A program made the position numbers and the translations under genes. Positions 1 to 7,944 of a stretch of 64,000 nucleotides of DNA are shown piece after piece; positions within the stretch are counted from its first letter, which is position 1, and every line of letters begins with the position of its first letter. The notes beneath the pieces are model-generated. The model was given only the letters and a program-made list of their open reading frames with translations, made no database searches and was not told where the DNA came from. This stretch comes from Pseudomonas sp. P8_229 (lineage in GTDB: Bacteria > Pseudomonadota > Gammaproteobacteria > Pseudomonadales > Pseudomonadaceae), in NCBI RefSeq assembly GCF_034008635.1, contig NZ_CP125378.1, positions 6,200,501-6,264,500 of the forward strand, written 5' to 3'.

Positions 1-174
1 CATCCGGTAACTCGGGAGTTGGTGCCACCAAAATCCCACCGCCCTGCGCCGCAGTTCCAGCTTGATAACTTGTCATGTGTTTTCTCCAATATTCTTAACA
101 ATGGATATCAATACTTCCTTCATCGACAAGGGCGTTATCGCCGACAGCAGTCGCCTTTCTGTTACAGCAAATCG

Positions 175-1038
175 TCATGTCATCCAGCGTGCACTCGAGC
201 AAAAACCAGGAGTACCCGGAATCACTCTGTCTATTTTCACCAGGCCTGTAAAAGAACTGAAAATTGAAACTCCGTTTCGCACTAACAGGTATTCGGTCGT
301 CGCAGAATCGTTCTCGCGCATAGGTTCGATGTGTGTAGCAAACGGTCTTATTACAATTAAGACCGGTTTTTTGTTGGCTACATCCGTTACAGCAGCAGTA
401 AAGGTATATAAGGGGGTTAACGCAGCTCCCGTTCCATTCAGCGAACGCCATCCTCGCCAGCTGAGACTGATCACATCGCCCACTCGGAAAAGATCATTGA
501 ACGGAATCAGAGTGCGTATGCCCTCCCAGATAAATAAAGCATCAGGATCCAGAGGATTGTTTTTTGTGCAGCCGATATAGCCCCAGAGATCTGCATCCGG
601 AAACGTTGACTCTTTCAACAACTGAGGTGGAGGTGTAATTGCAAACGTCAGGCGCCGTGACGGTGACGTTGTCGCATTGATCGAGCGCACGGTGTAAAAA
701 ACTTCGAACGTAGCCAGATTGGGCAGCGACAACGGCGCTATTGGAATATGAAACTCGGGGGCATTGTCGGCAGCACTATATTCTGCCCACGCGACAAACT
801 TCGGATTGCCGACGATAAAGATCTCGACGCGATCAATACGCGTATCTACAGGAAACGCTGGCCAGATATCGATGATGCAGACAATTCCGTTTTGCTTCGC
901 ATCCGGTGGTAATGTCCCGGCCGGATCCGACGGGTCGACGCCTTCGAATCGAGGCGGATTGAGTAAAATGCCTGCATTGACAGCGCTGCTTGTCACATGG
1001 GGGTCATCGGCTGACATGGATACTGTCTCGCTCTTCAT
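175..1038 (-). CDS. Hypothetical protein, unrecognised
   Basis: A 287-residue protein that I do not recognise. It has no signal peptide or membrane segment, and its predicted character is beta-rich, with many alternating hydrophobic residues and Pro/Thr-rich joins. The region is less GC-rich than the genes that follow, which may mean acquired DNA. The start at 1038 is the first ATG of the frame; an alternative is Met8. No partner gene is visible, and bases 1-174 downstream of its stop hold nothing I can support. A competing plus-strand frame (62-580) overlaps its 3' half but lacks a ribosome-binding site and reads as the weaker candidate. Confidence 0.55.
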   Translation of the reverse strand: MKSETVSMSADDPHVTSSAVNAGILLNPPRFEGVDPSDPAGTLPPDAKQNGIVCIIDIWPAFPVDTRIDRVEIFIVGNPKFVAWAEYSAADNAPEFHIPIAPLSLPNLATFEVFYTVRSINATTSPSRRLTFAITPPPQLLKESTFPDADLWGYIGCTKNNPLDPDALFIWEGIRTLIPFNDLFRVGDVISLSWRGWRSLNGTGAALTPLYTFTAAVTDVANKKPVLIVIRPFATHIEPMRENDSATTEYLLVRNGVSIFSSFTGLVKIDRVIPGTPGFCSSARWMT

Positions 1039-1191
1039 TCGCCATTCACGTGGAAGAAATTAAACGCCCGTATCCAGTTGTTGCCTACTGTCAGATCTGA
1101 CAGGTAAAACCACCGCCTGTCGGAAACGCCAGACAGATTCAACTTCACTCCAAACACATCAGTTGACGGCTACCGTACAAATGGTGTCTTC

Positions 1192-1205
1192 TGAAACCGG
1201 TTTCA
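1192..1205. promoter_or_regulatory. PtxS operator upstream of ptxS
   Basis: A perfect 14-bp palindrome, TGAAACCGGTTTCA, lies 20 bp before the ptxS start codon. This is the known PtxS recognition palindrome of pseudomonads. Its position indicates that ptxS represses its own transcription until 2-ketogluconate is bound. Confidence 0.9.
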
Positions 1206-1225
1206 GACAATAAGAAGACTCAACC

Positions 1226-2245
1226 GTGAACGATTTCTCCGCCGCCCAGCGCAGCCGCGTGACCATGCTTGATGTCGCCGAACGTGCCGGCGTCTCCAAG
1301 GCCAGCGTCTCGCGCTTCATCGGCGATGACCGCGCCCTGCTCTCCGATGCCATTGCCCAGCGTATCGAGCAGGCGATTGCCGAACTCGGCTACCGCCCCA
1401 ATCAAATGGCCCGTGGCCTGAAGCGCGGGCGCACACGCCTGATCGGCATGCTGGTGGCCGATATCCGCAACCCTTATTCGATTGCCGTGATGCACGGGGT
1501 GGAAACCGCCTGCCGTGCGCACGGTTACAGCCTGGTGGTGTGCAACACCGACCGTGACGACGAGCAGGAACGCCAACATCTGGCGTTGTTGCGCTCGTAC
1601 AACATCGAAGGGCTGATCGTGAACACCCTCGGTCATCACCGTGACGAACTCCATGAACTGCACCGCGAAATGCCGCTGGTGCTGGTGGATCGCAAGGTCG
1701 ATGGCCTCGACAGCGACATGGTCGGTCTCAACAACTCGCTGGCTGTCGAGATGGCGCTGACGCACCTTCAACAGCGTGGCTACCGGGATGCGTTGTTGGT
1801 GACCGAACCCTTTGACGGCACCAGTTCACGCATCGAGCGGGTCAACAGTTTTCAGAAGCAGATTGCCCAGCGTCCCGGGTTGACCGGAGCGGTGCAGGAA
1901 ACCGGCGCAGAACTTGCGACTCAACTTCAACGTTTTTTACAGCAACCGGCGAATGGGCCGAAAGCGCTGTTCTGCGCCAACGGCGTGGCCGCGCTGGCCT
2001 GCACCCTCGCCCTGCGCGAAATCGGTTGCCGGTTGTTCGAGGATGTCGGGCTGATTGCCCTGGATGACCTGGACTGGTATCCGCTGGTGGGCAACGGGAT
2101 TACAGCTCTCGCCCAACCGACGGCCGAGATTGGCGCGCGGGCGTTTGAGTGTTTGCTCAAGCGTTTGCGCGGGGATGTCGAGGCGGTGCGCAGGCTGGAT
2201 TTTGCGCCGGTACTGGTTGAGCGGGGTTCTACTCAAGGACCTTAG
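1226..2245 (+). CDS. ptxS: PtxS, LacI-family repressor of 2-ketogluconate genes
   Basis: A 339-residue LacI/GalR-type regulator. An N-terminal helix-turn-helix (about residues 12-35, with the LacI-like stretch VTMLDVAERAGVSKASVSRF) precedes the hinge, and a periplasmic-binding-protein-like effector domain fills the rest. In Pseudomonas PtxS binds 2-ketogluconate and then releases its operators at ptxS and at the kgu operon. Identical operators are present here just upstream of this gene and of kguE. The start follows an AAGAAG-type ribosome-binding site. The gene lies directly upstream of kguEKTD in the same orientation, the arrangement known for fluorescent pseudomonads. Length is normal for the family. 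Confidence 0.93.
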   Translation: MNDFSAAQRSRVTMLDVAERAGVSKASVSRFIGDDRALLSDAIAQRIEQAIAELGYRPNQMARGLKRGRTRLIGMLVADIRNPYSIAVMHGVETACRAHGYSLVVCNTDRDDEQERQHLALLRSYNIEGLIVNTLGHHRDELHELHREMPLVLVDRKVDGLDSDMVGLNNSLAVEMALTHLQQRGYRDALLVTEPFDGTSSRIERVNSFQKQIAQRPGLTGAVQETGAELATQLQRFLQQPANGPKALFCANGVAALACTLALREIGCRLFEDVGLIALDDLDWYPLVGNGITALAQPTAEIGARAFECLLKRLRGDVEAVRRLDFAPVLVERGSTQGP

Positions 2246-2263
2246 CGGAGAGTTTGCCGACCG

Positions 2264-2336
2264 CCTCACGAGCAGGTGAAGGCCTACATTTGGAATGCGC
2301 TCCACTGTAGGAGCTGAGCCTGCTCGCGATGGGGCC
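2264..2336. repeat. REP pair, AGCCTGCTCGCGAT family
   Basis: Two inverted REP-like arms occupy the ptxS-kguE gap. The right arm reads GTAGGAGCTGAGCCTGCTCG; the left arm (from about 2268) is a degenerate complement. The same element recurs at 4125-4214, 11182-11252 and 16574-16664. Confidence 0.7.
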
Positions 2337-2379
2337 CTAAAGGCCAAAACAGCAACACCTGATTTTTTTTGAACAAAAA

Positions 2380-2393
2380 TGAAACCGGTTTCA
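2380..2393. promoter_or_regulatory. PtxS operator of the kgu operon
   Basis: A second perfect copy of TGAAACCGGTTTCA ends 13 bp before the kguE start codon. Repressor bound here would block transcription or initiation of kguEKTD. An AT-rich run just upstream (2361-2379) may be part of the promoter. Confidence 0.9.
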
Positions 2394-2406
2394 GAGGTAG
2401 ATAACA

Positions 2407-3189
2407 ATGAATAAACCTGCCGTTTCCATCAGCCTGTCCAGCTACGGCGCCGACCTGGTACGCCAGCGCGGGCAGGACTTCTTCATCGATGTGCTGGCCG
2501 CTGCCGGCGCCGATCGCATCGAATGGCGTGAGGAGCTGCTGACCCGTGAAGTGCCCGCGCAACTGGCTGAGGCCACTCACTCCCACGGCCTGCTAAGCAT
2601 CTATTCCTCACCGACCGAACTGTGGCTCGCTGGCCAGGCACAGCCCAATCCGGAGCTGATCAACGCTCTGCAACATGCCCAAGCGTTCGGCTCGAAATGG
2701 TTGAAGGTCTCGCTCGGCTATTTCACTGACAACTGTGATCTGCAGGCGCTACAACAACTGCTCGGCAACAGCCCGGTGCAGTTGCTGGTGGAGAACGACC
2801 AGACCCTGCATGGCGGCCGCATCGAGCCGTTCCAGCGGTTTTTCGCCGCCGTCGAGCAGCACAACCTGCCGATCAAAATGACCTTCGACATCGGTAATTG
2901 GCAGTGGCAGGACCAGTCGGCCACCAACGCCGCACGCCTGCTCGGGCGCTATGTTGGCTACGTGCACTGCAAAGCCGTGGCCCGCCGCGCCGACGGCAAA
3001 CTGGTCGCCGTGCCACCGGCTGTCAGCGACCTGCATGTGTGGGAACAACTGCTGCGGCACATGGCCCAAGGCGTTATGCGTGCCGCCGAATACCCGTTGC
3101 AGGGCGATGACCTGGTGGCGCTGACCACCGAGCATGTCGCCGCCCTCGCCCGCCTTGGCCAATCGCGCCTGGAGCCTGCCCATGTCTGA
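2407..3189 (+). CDS. kguE: KguE, sugar isomerase/epimerase-like protein
   Basis: A 260-residue xylose-isomerase-like TIM-barrel protein, first gene of the 2-ketogluconate operon. Acidic and histidine residues typical of metal sites in this fold are visible (for example VENDQTLHGG near residue 128, FDIGNW near 160 and YVHCK near 185). Its exact reaction in 2-ketogluconate breakdown is not well defined in the literature I know; the name rests on operon position and family. It starts 13 bp after the PtxS operator, with a GAGGTAG ribosome-binding site, and its last 8 bases overlap the start of kguK, which suggests coupled translation. Confidence 0.88.
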   Translation: MNKPAVSISLSSYGADLVRQRGQDFFIDVLAAAGADRIEWREELLTREVPAQLAEATHSHGLLSIYSSPTELWLAGQAQPNPELINALQHAQAFGSKWLKVSLGYFTDNCDLQALQQLLGNSPVQLLVENDQTLHGGRIEPFQRFFAAVEQHNLPIKMTFDIGNWQWQDQSATNAARLLGRYVGYVHCKAVARRADGKLVAVPPAVSDLHVWEQLLRHMAQGVMRAAEYPLQGDDLVALTTEHVAALARLGQSRLEPAHV

Positions 3190-4186
3190 TATCGATATTC
3201 TGTCGTTTGGCGAAACCATGGCGATGCTGGTCGCCGAGCAGACCGGTGATCTGGCCGCGGTCGAAGGCTTTCACAAACGCATTGCCGGCGCCGACAGCAA
3301 CGTGGCGATCGGTCTGTCGCGCCTGGGTTTCAACGTGGCGTGGCTGAGCCGGGTCGGCAACGATTCCCTCGGACGGTTTGTGGTCGAGACCTTGATCAGG
3401 GAAGGTCTGGATTGCAGCCATGTCGACGTCGATCACCAGCACCCGACCGGTTTCCAGTTCAAATCCCGTAACGATGATGGCAGCGACCCGCAGGTCGAGT
3501 ATTTCCGCCGGGGCTCGGCGGCCAGTCAGCTGTCACTGCAGTCGATCAGCGCCAGCCTGCTGAGCGCCCGTCACCTGCACGCCACCGGGATTCCACCGGC
3601 GCTGTCGGCCACCGCGCGGGAAATGTCTTTCGAACTGATGACGCGCATGCGCCATGCCGGGCGCAGCGTGTCATTCGACCCGAACCTGCGCCCGAGCCTG
3701 TGGGCCAGCGAGCAAGAGATGATCCGCGAAATCAACCGCCTCGCCGCCCTCGCCCATTGGGTATTGCCGGGCTTGAATGAAGGTCGCTTGCTCACCGGAT
3801 TCGAAGACCCGGCGGACATTGCCGCGTTTTATCTCGATCAGGGCGCCGAAGCCGTGGCGATCAAGCTGGGGCCACAGGGTGCCTACTACCGCACGCAGCT
3901 GGATCAGGGTTTTGTCGCCGGGGTGCCGGTGGCCAAAGTGGTCGATACCGTCGGTGCGGGTGACGGCTTTGCCGTCGGCATGATCAGCGCCCTGCTGGAA
4001 CACCTGAGTATTGCCGAGGCGGTACAACGCGCGAACTGGATTGGCAGTCGGGCGGTGCAGAGTCGCGGGGATATGGAGGGGTTGCCGACCCGATCCGAGC
4101 TCATCGTTGAATTCACGTCCGCCAATCGCGAGCAGGCTCACTCCAGTGGATCTCTGCCAGTCACAAGTGCAGCGGCAAACACATAA
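3182..4186 (+). CDS. kguK: KguK, 2-ketogluconate kinase (PfkB family)
   Basis: A 334-residue PfkB/ribokinase-type carbohydrate kinase that phosphorylates 2-ketogluconate to 2-keto-6-phosphogluconate in the cytoplasm. The C-terminal PfkB signature DTVGAGDGFAVG (about residue 255) holds the anion hole and catalytic Asp. I chose ATG 3182, inside ATGTCTGA shared with the kguE stop, rather than the in-frame upstream codon at 3134. The last roughly 20 residues (from NREQAHSS) are encoded by one arm of a REP element and look like a recent read-through tail rather than part of the kinase fold. Confidence 0.92.
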   Translation: MSDIDILSFGETMAMLVAEQTGDLAAVEGFHKRIAGADSNVAIGLSRLGFNVAWLSRVGNDSLGRFVVETLIREGLDCSHVDVDHQHPTGFQFKSRNDDGSDPQVEYFRRGSAASQLSLQSISASLLSARHLHATGIPPALSATAREMSFELMTRMRHAGRSVSFDPNLRPSLWASEQEMIREINRLAALAHWVLPGLNEGRLLTGFEDPADIAAFYLDQGAEAVAIKLGPQGAYYRTQLDQGFVAGVPVAKVVDTVGAGDGFAVGMISALLEHLSIAEAVQRANWIGSRAVQSRGDMEGLPTRSELIVEFTSANREQAHSSGSLPVTSAAANT

Positions 4187-4214
4187 CCCTTGTAGGAGTG
4201 AGCCTGCTCGCGAT
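4125..4214. repeat. REP pair spanning the kguK stop codon
   Basis: The arm at 4125-4144 (ATCGCGAGCAGGCTCACTCC) is the exact reverse complement of the arm at 4195-4214. The left arm lies inside kguK coding sequence and the right arm lies after its stop at 4184-4186. A transcript could fold this into a long hairpin within the kguK-kguT junction. Confidence 0.85.
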
Positions 4215-4282
4215 GAGGCCCGCCAAGACAACCCGCTAATTGAACCTGCTGCGACAAAAACAACAAGCTCAGGAGCAAGACC

Positions 4283-5581
4283 ATGAAAACTGCAACCCTC
4301 GCCGCCCGCCGCTGGTGGTACATCATGCCCATCGTGTTCATCACCTATAGCCTGGCGTATCTGGACCGCGCCAACTACGGCTTCGCCGCTGCGTCGGGCA
4401 TGGCCGCCGACCTGATGATCACCCCGGGCCTGTCTTCATTGCTGGGGGCATTGTTCTTCCTCGGCTACTTTTTCTTCCAGGTGCCCGGGGCGATCTACGC
4501 GCAAAAGCACAGCGTGAAAAAACTGATCTTCTTCAGCCTGATTTTCTGGGGTGGCCTCGCCACCCTGACCGGGGTCGTCTCCAACGCCTACTGGCTGATC
4601 GTGATTCGCTTCATGCTCGGCGTGGTCGAAGCCGCAGTGATGCCGGCGATGCTGGTTTACCTGTGCCACTGGTTCACCCGCGCCGAACGCTCGCGGGCCA
4701 ACACCTTCCTGATCCTCGGCAACCCGGTAACCATGCTGTGGATGTCGGTGGTCTCGGGTTATCTGGTGCAGCACTTCAGCTGGCGCTGGATGTTCATCAT
4801 CGAAGGCTTGCCGGCGGTGATCTGGGCGTTTATCTGGTGGAAACTGGCCGATGATCGTCCCGCTCAGGCCAAGTGGCTGAGCGAACAGGAAAAGCACGAC
4901 CTGGAAAGCGCCCTCGCCGCCGAACAGCTCGGGATCAAAGCGGTGAAGAACTACGCCGAGGCGTTCCGTTCGCCGAAGGTGATCATTCTGGCGCTGCAGT
5001 TTTTCTGCTGGAGCATCGGCGTCTACGGCTTCGTCTTGTGGCTGCCGTCGATCCTCAAGGCCGGCGCGCAGATGGACATGATCGAAGCCGGCTGGCTGTC
5101 GGCGCTGCCGTATCTGGCGGCGGTGATCGGCATGCTCGCGGTGTCGTGGGGCTCGGACAAACTGCAAAAGCGCAAACGCTTCGTCTGGCCACCGCTGCTG
5201 ATCGCGTCCATTGCGTTCTACGGCTCCTACGCCTTGGGCGCAGAACATTTCTGGTGGTCGTACGCGCTGCTGGTGATCGCCGGAGCGTGCATGTACGCGC
5301 CTTACGGGCCGTTTTTCGCCATCGTCCCGGAGATCCTGCCGGCCAACGTTGCTGGCGGCGCGATGGCGCTGATCAACAGCATGGGCGCACTCGGTTCGTT
5401 CGGCGGCTCGTACCTGGTCGGTTACCTGAACAGCTCCACCGGCTCGCCCGGTGCCTCGTACCTGCTGATGAGCGGCGCGTTGCTGCTGTCGGTGGTGCTG
5501 ACGATTTTCCTCAAGCCCGGCGCCAGTGACCGCGTCGTGGCCAAAGCCGTAGTCACTCGTCCCGTGCCGGCGCATTCCTGA
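4283..5581 (+). CDS. kguT: KguT, 2-ketogluconate MFS transporter
   Basis: A 432-residue major-facilitator protein of the anion:cation symporter type, with about twelve hydrophobic segments. TM1 carries the family-like stretch YSLAYLDRANYGFAAA. It imports 2-ketogluconate, formed in the periplasm from glucose and gluconate, for KguK. It sits 96 bp after kguK, separated by a REP arm, and 13 bp before kguD. An AGGAGCAAG ribosome-binding site precedes the ATG. The family name is secure; substrate is inferred from the operon and its PtxS control. Confidence 0.9.
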   Translation: MKTATLAARRWWYIMPIVFITYSLAYLDRANYGFAAASGMAADLMITPGLSSLLGALFFLGYFFFQVPGAIYAQKHSVKKLIFFSLIFWGGLATLTGVVSNAYWLIVIRFMLGVVEAAVMPAMLVYLCHWFTRAERSRANTFLILGNPVTMLWMSVVSGYLVQHFSWRWMFIIEGLPAVIWAFIWWKLADDRPAQAKWLSEQEKHDLESALAAEQLGIKAVKNYAEAFRSPKVIILALQFFCWSIGVYGFVLWLPSILKAGAQMDMIEAGWLSALPYLAAVIGMLAVSWGSDKLQKRKRFVWPPLLIASIAFYGSYALGAEHFWWSYALLVIAGACMYAPYGPFFAIVPEILPANVAGGAMALINSMGALGSFGGSYLVGYLNSSTGSPGASYLLMSGALLLSVVLTIFLKPGASDRVVAKAVVTRPVPAHS

Positions 5582-5594
5582 AGAGATTTTGCCC

Positions 5595-6572
5595 ATGAAA
5601 AAGCAAGTCGTGCTGTACAAGAAACTCTCGCCGGCGCTGATGACGCGCCTGCAACAACACTGTGACGTGACGCTGATCGAAAGCCTCGACGCCAACGGTC
5701 TGATGAGGCTGCGCGACGCCCTGCCCGGCGCCCACGGTTTGCTCGGCGCCAGCCTGAAACTCGACGCCGCATTGCTCGATCTGGCGCCGCAACTGCAGGT
5801 GATCGCCAGCGTCTCGGTGGGTGTCGACAACTACGACATCGACTACCTGAGCCGGCGCAAGATCCTGCTCAGCAACACCCCGGACGTGCTCACCGAAACC
5901 ACCGCCGACACCGGTTTTGCGCTGATTCTCGCCACGGCTCGGCGCGTGGTGGAACTGGCGAACATGGTGCGCAGCGGCCAGTGGCACCGCAACATCGGCC
6001 CGGCGCATTTTGGCACCGATGTGCATGGCAAGACCCTGGGCATTATCGGCATGGGGCGCATCGGCGAGGCGCTGGCCCAGCGTGGGCATTTCGGCTTTGG
6101 CATGCCTGTGCTTTATCACAGTCAGTCGCGCAAACCGGCGGTCGAGGCGCGTTTCGATGCGCAGTACCGTAGCCTTGAGGCGTTGCTGCAAGAGGCGGAT
6201 TTCATCTGTCTGACACTGCCGCTGACGGCGCAGACCGAAGGCTTGATCGGCGCCGAGCAGTTTGCGTTGATGCGCCCCGAGAGCATCTTCATCAATATCT
6301 CGCGCGGCAAAGTGGTGGATGAAGCGGCGCTGATCGACGCGCTGCGCCATCAGCGGATTCGTGCGGCGGGGTTGGATGTGTTCGAGCGAGAACCGCTGAA
6401 TCATGATTCGCCGTTGTTGCAATTGAACAATGTGGTCGCGACGCCGCATATGGGCTCGGCGACGCATGAGACGCGGGAGGCGATGGCGAGCTGTGCGGTG
6501 GAGAATCTGCTTGCTGCGTTGGCTGGGGAGAAGCCGGCCAATCTGGTGAATCCGGCGGCTTGGCAGGGCTGA
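5595..6572 (+). CDS. kguD: KguD, 2-keto-6-phosphogluconate reductase
   Basis: A 325-residue D-isomer-specific 2-hydroxyacid dehydrogenase that reduces 2-keto-6-phosphogluconate to 6-phosphogluconate, which then enters the Entner-Doudoroff pathway. Visible features are the Rossmann motif GMGRIGEALAQR (about residue 152), the substrate-binding Arg in NISRGKVVDE, the Glu of DVFEREP and the catalytic His of TPHMGSATHET. ATG 5595 is preferred to the TTG two codons earlier. It is the last kgu gene and is followed by a REP pair that separates it from the convergent aminotransferase. Confidence 0.92.
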   Translation: MKKQVVLYKKLSPALMTRLQQHCDVTLIESLDANGLMRLRDALPGAHGLLGASLKLDAALLDLAPQLQVIASVSVGVDNYDIDYLSRRKILLSNTPDVLTETTADTGFALILATARRVVELANMVRSGQWHRNIGPAHFGTDVHGKTLGIIGMGRIGEALAQRGHFGFGMPVLYHSQSRKPAVEARFDAQYRSLEALLQEADFICLTLPLTAQTEGLIGAEQFALMRPESIFINISRGKVVDEAALIDALRHQRIRAAGLDVFEREPLNHDSPLLQLNNVVATPHMGSATHETREAMASCAVENLLAALAGEKPANLVNPAAWQG

Positions 6573-6593
6573 AAAATGTGCTGAATGGCAGAT

Positions 6594-6690
6594 TGCATTC
6601 GCGAGCAAGCCCGCTCCCACAGGGTTTGGTGTGTACAGATAACATTATGTACACACCCATCCACTGTGGGAGCGGGCTTGCTCGCGAAGA
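6594..6690. repeat. REP pair, GGAGCGGGCTTGCTCGCGAA family
   Basis: Inverted arms at about 6597-6620 and 6664-6690 are near-perfect complements around a 45-bp spacer. They lie between convergent kguD and the aminotransferase gene and could act as a bidirectional transcript end. The same family recurs at 15391-15487 and in the 34.9-35.7 kb array. Confidence 0.85.
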
Positions 6691-6715
6691 GGCCAGTTCA
6701 GGCAACACAACACTG

Positions 6716-7903
6716 TCAGGCACTACGCGCCTGCAACAGCTGCACCGCACACAGCGCAATCCGCGCACAGGCATCGGCCAGCTTCACCCGGTCAAGCACC
6801 AGTCCGATGCGAATATGCCCCGCCGCGCTAGGCCCAAACGCCTCCCCTGCCAGCACCGACACCCCGTAATCTTCCAGCAACCGCTCGGCAAACGCCTGCG
6901 CGCCAAACCCGGTCTGGCGCACATCGACCATCACGAACATCCCGCCATCCGGGCGAATCGGCTGCAACCCCGGACAACCGCGCAAGCGTTCGCACACCAG
7001 ATCACGGCGCATGCGGTATTCCTCACGCATCTGCGCCACTTCCGGCAGATCGCTTTCCAGCGCGACTTGCGCCGCTTTCTGGACGAAATCCGGCAATCCG
7101 AACAGCATGCTCAACGACAGGTTGACCAAATGCTCAGCCAGCACTTTCGGCCCGATCGACCAGCCGACCCGCCAGCCGCTCATGGCATGGGATTTCGACA
7201 GGCTGTTGATGGTCGCCGTGCGTTCGGCCATGCCCGGCAGACTCGCCGGGCTGACGTGTTCGCCTTCGTACAGCAGATCGCTGTAAACCTCGTCGCTGAT
7301 CAGCCACAAATCGTGGCGTACGCAGAGCGCCGCCAGCTCTTGCCAGATAAGCAGGGAAAGGCTCGCGCCGGAAGGATTGTTGGGACTGTTGAGCAACATG
7401 GCGCGGGTTTTCGGGGTAATCCGCGCCGCGACATCCGCCGGGTCAACGCGAAAGCCGTTCTCCGGCCGCACGGGCACCGGCACCACCGTCGCGCCGCACG
7501 CCCCGAACACGCCTTCATAGGTCACGTACATCGGCTCGGCGACGATCACTTCATCGCCAGGGTCCAACAGGCATTGGGCCACCGAATACACCGCGCATTG
7601 CGCACCGGGCAGCACGATCACGTGCTCGGCATCCACCTCCTGACCGCTGCGGCGCTGGTGGCGAGCGGCGATCAGCTTGCGCAACGCCGAGCGGCCCCGC
7701 ACCTCGGAATAATGTGTATCGCCCGCCAGCAGGCTGTCGATCGCGCCGTGGATGATCGGCAGCGGCGTATCAAAATCCGGATCACCCACGCTCAGCAGCA
7801 GGATATCGACACCCTCGGCGCGCAACTCCAGCGCTCGGTCATGAATCTGCCAGGCCGCTGCTCCTTCCCCGGCGATTCGTTGGGTCAAGGCTGAATAGCG
7901 CAT
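6716..7903 (-). CDS. PLP-dependent aminotransferase, class I/II
   Basis: A 395-residue fold-type I aminotransferase. The pyridoxal-phosphate lysine is seen in the SLSKSHAMSGWRVGW motif (about residue 237); NSPNNPSG (about residue 170) and an ISDEVY-type Asp/Tyr motif are also present. Full length for the family. The substrate cannot be named from sequence. It is convergent with kguD and shares no operator with that operon, so a link to ketogluconate metabolism is not supported. The next gene upstream on this strand is a chemoreceptor whose stop lies 42 bp from this start. Confidence 0.88.
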   Translation of the reverse strand: MRYSALTQRIAGEGAAAWQIHDRALELRAEGVDILLLSVGDPDFDTPLPIIHGAIDSLLAGDTHYSEVRGRSALRKLIAARHQRRSGQEVDAEHVIVLPGAQCAVYSVAQCLLDPGDEVIVAEPMYVTYEGVFGACGATVVPVPVRPENGFRVDPADVAARITPKTRAMLLNSPNNPSGASLSLLIWQELAALCVRHDLWLISDEVYSDLLYEGEHVSPASLPGMAERTATINSLSKSHAMSGWRVGWSIGPKVLAEHLVNLSLSMLFGLPDFVQKAAQVALESDLPEVAQMREEYRMRRDLVCERLRGCPGLQPIRPDGGMFVMVDVRQTGFGAQAFAERLLEDYGVSVLAGEAFGPSAAGHIRIGLVLDRVKLADACARIALCAVQLLQARSA

Positions 7904-7944
7904 GCACGTCTCCTGATTGCGCGGTTTCCAGCCTTCACCCTATC

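Noticed and set aside
343..371. Terminator-like hairpin CGGTCTTA/TAAGACCG followed by a T-run, plus strand
   Set aside because: It lies inside a minus-strand coding frame, and no plus-strand gene ends here.
4436..5830. 464-codon minus-strand open frame opposite kguT and kguD
   Set aside because: It is antisense to two well-supported genes, is His/Arg/Gln-rich as GC-rich shadow frames are, and has no known family.
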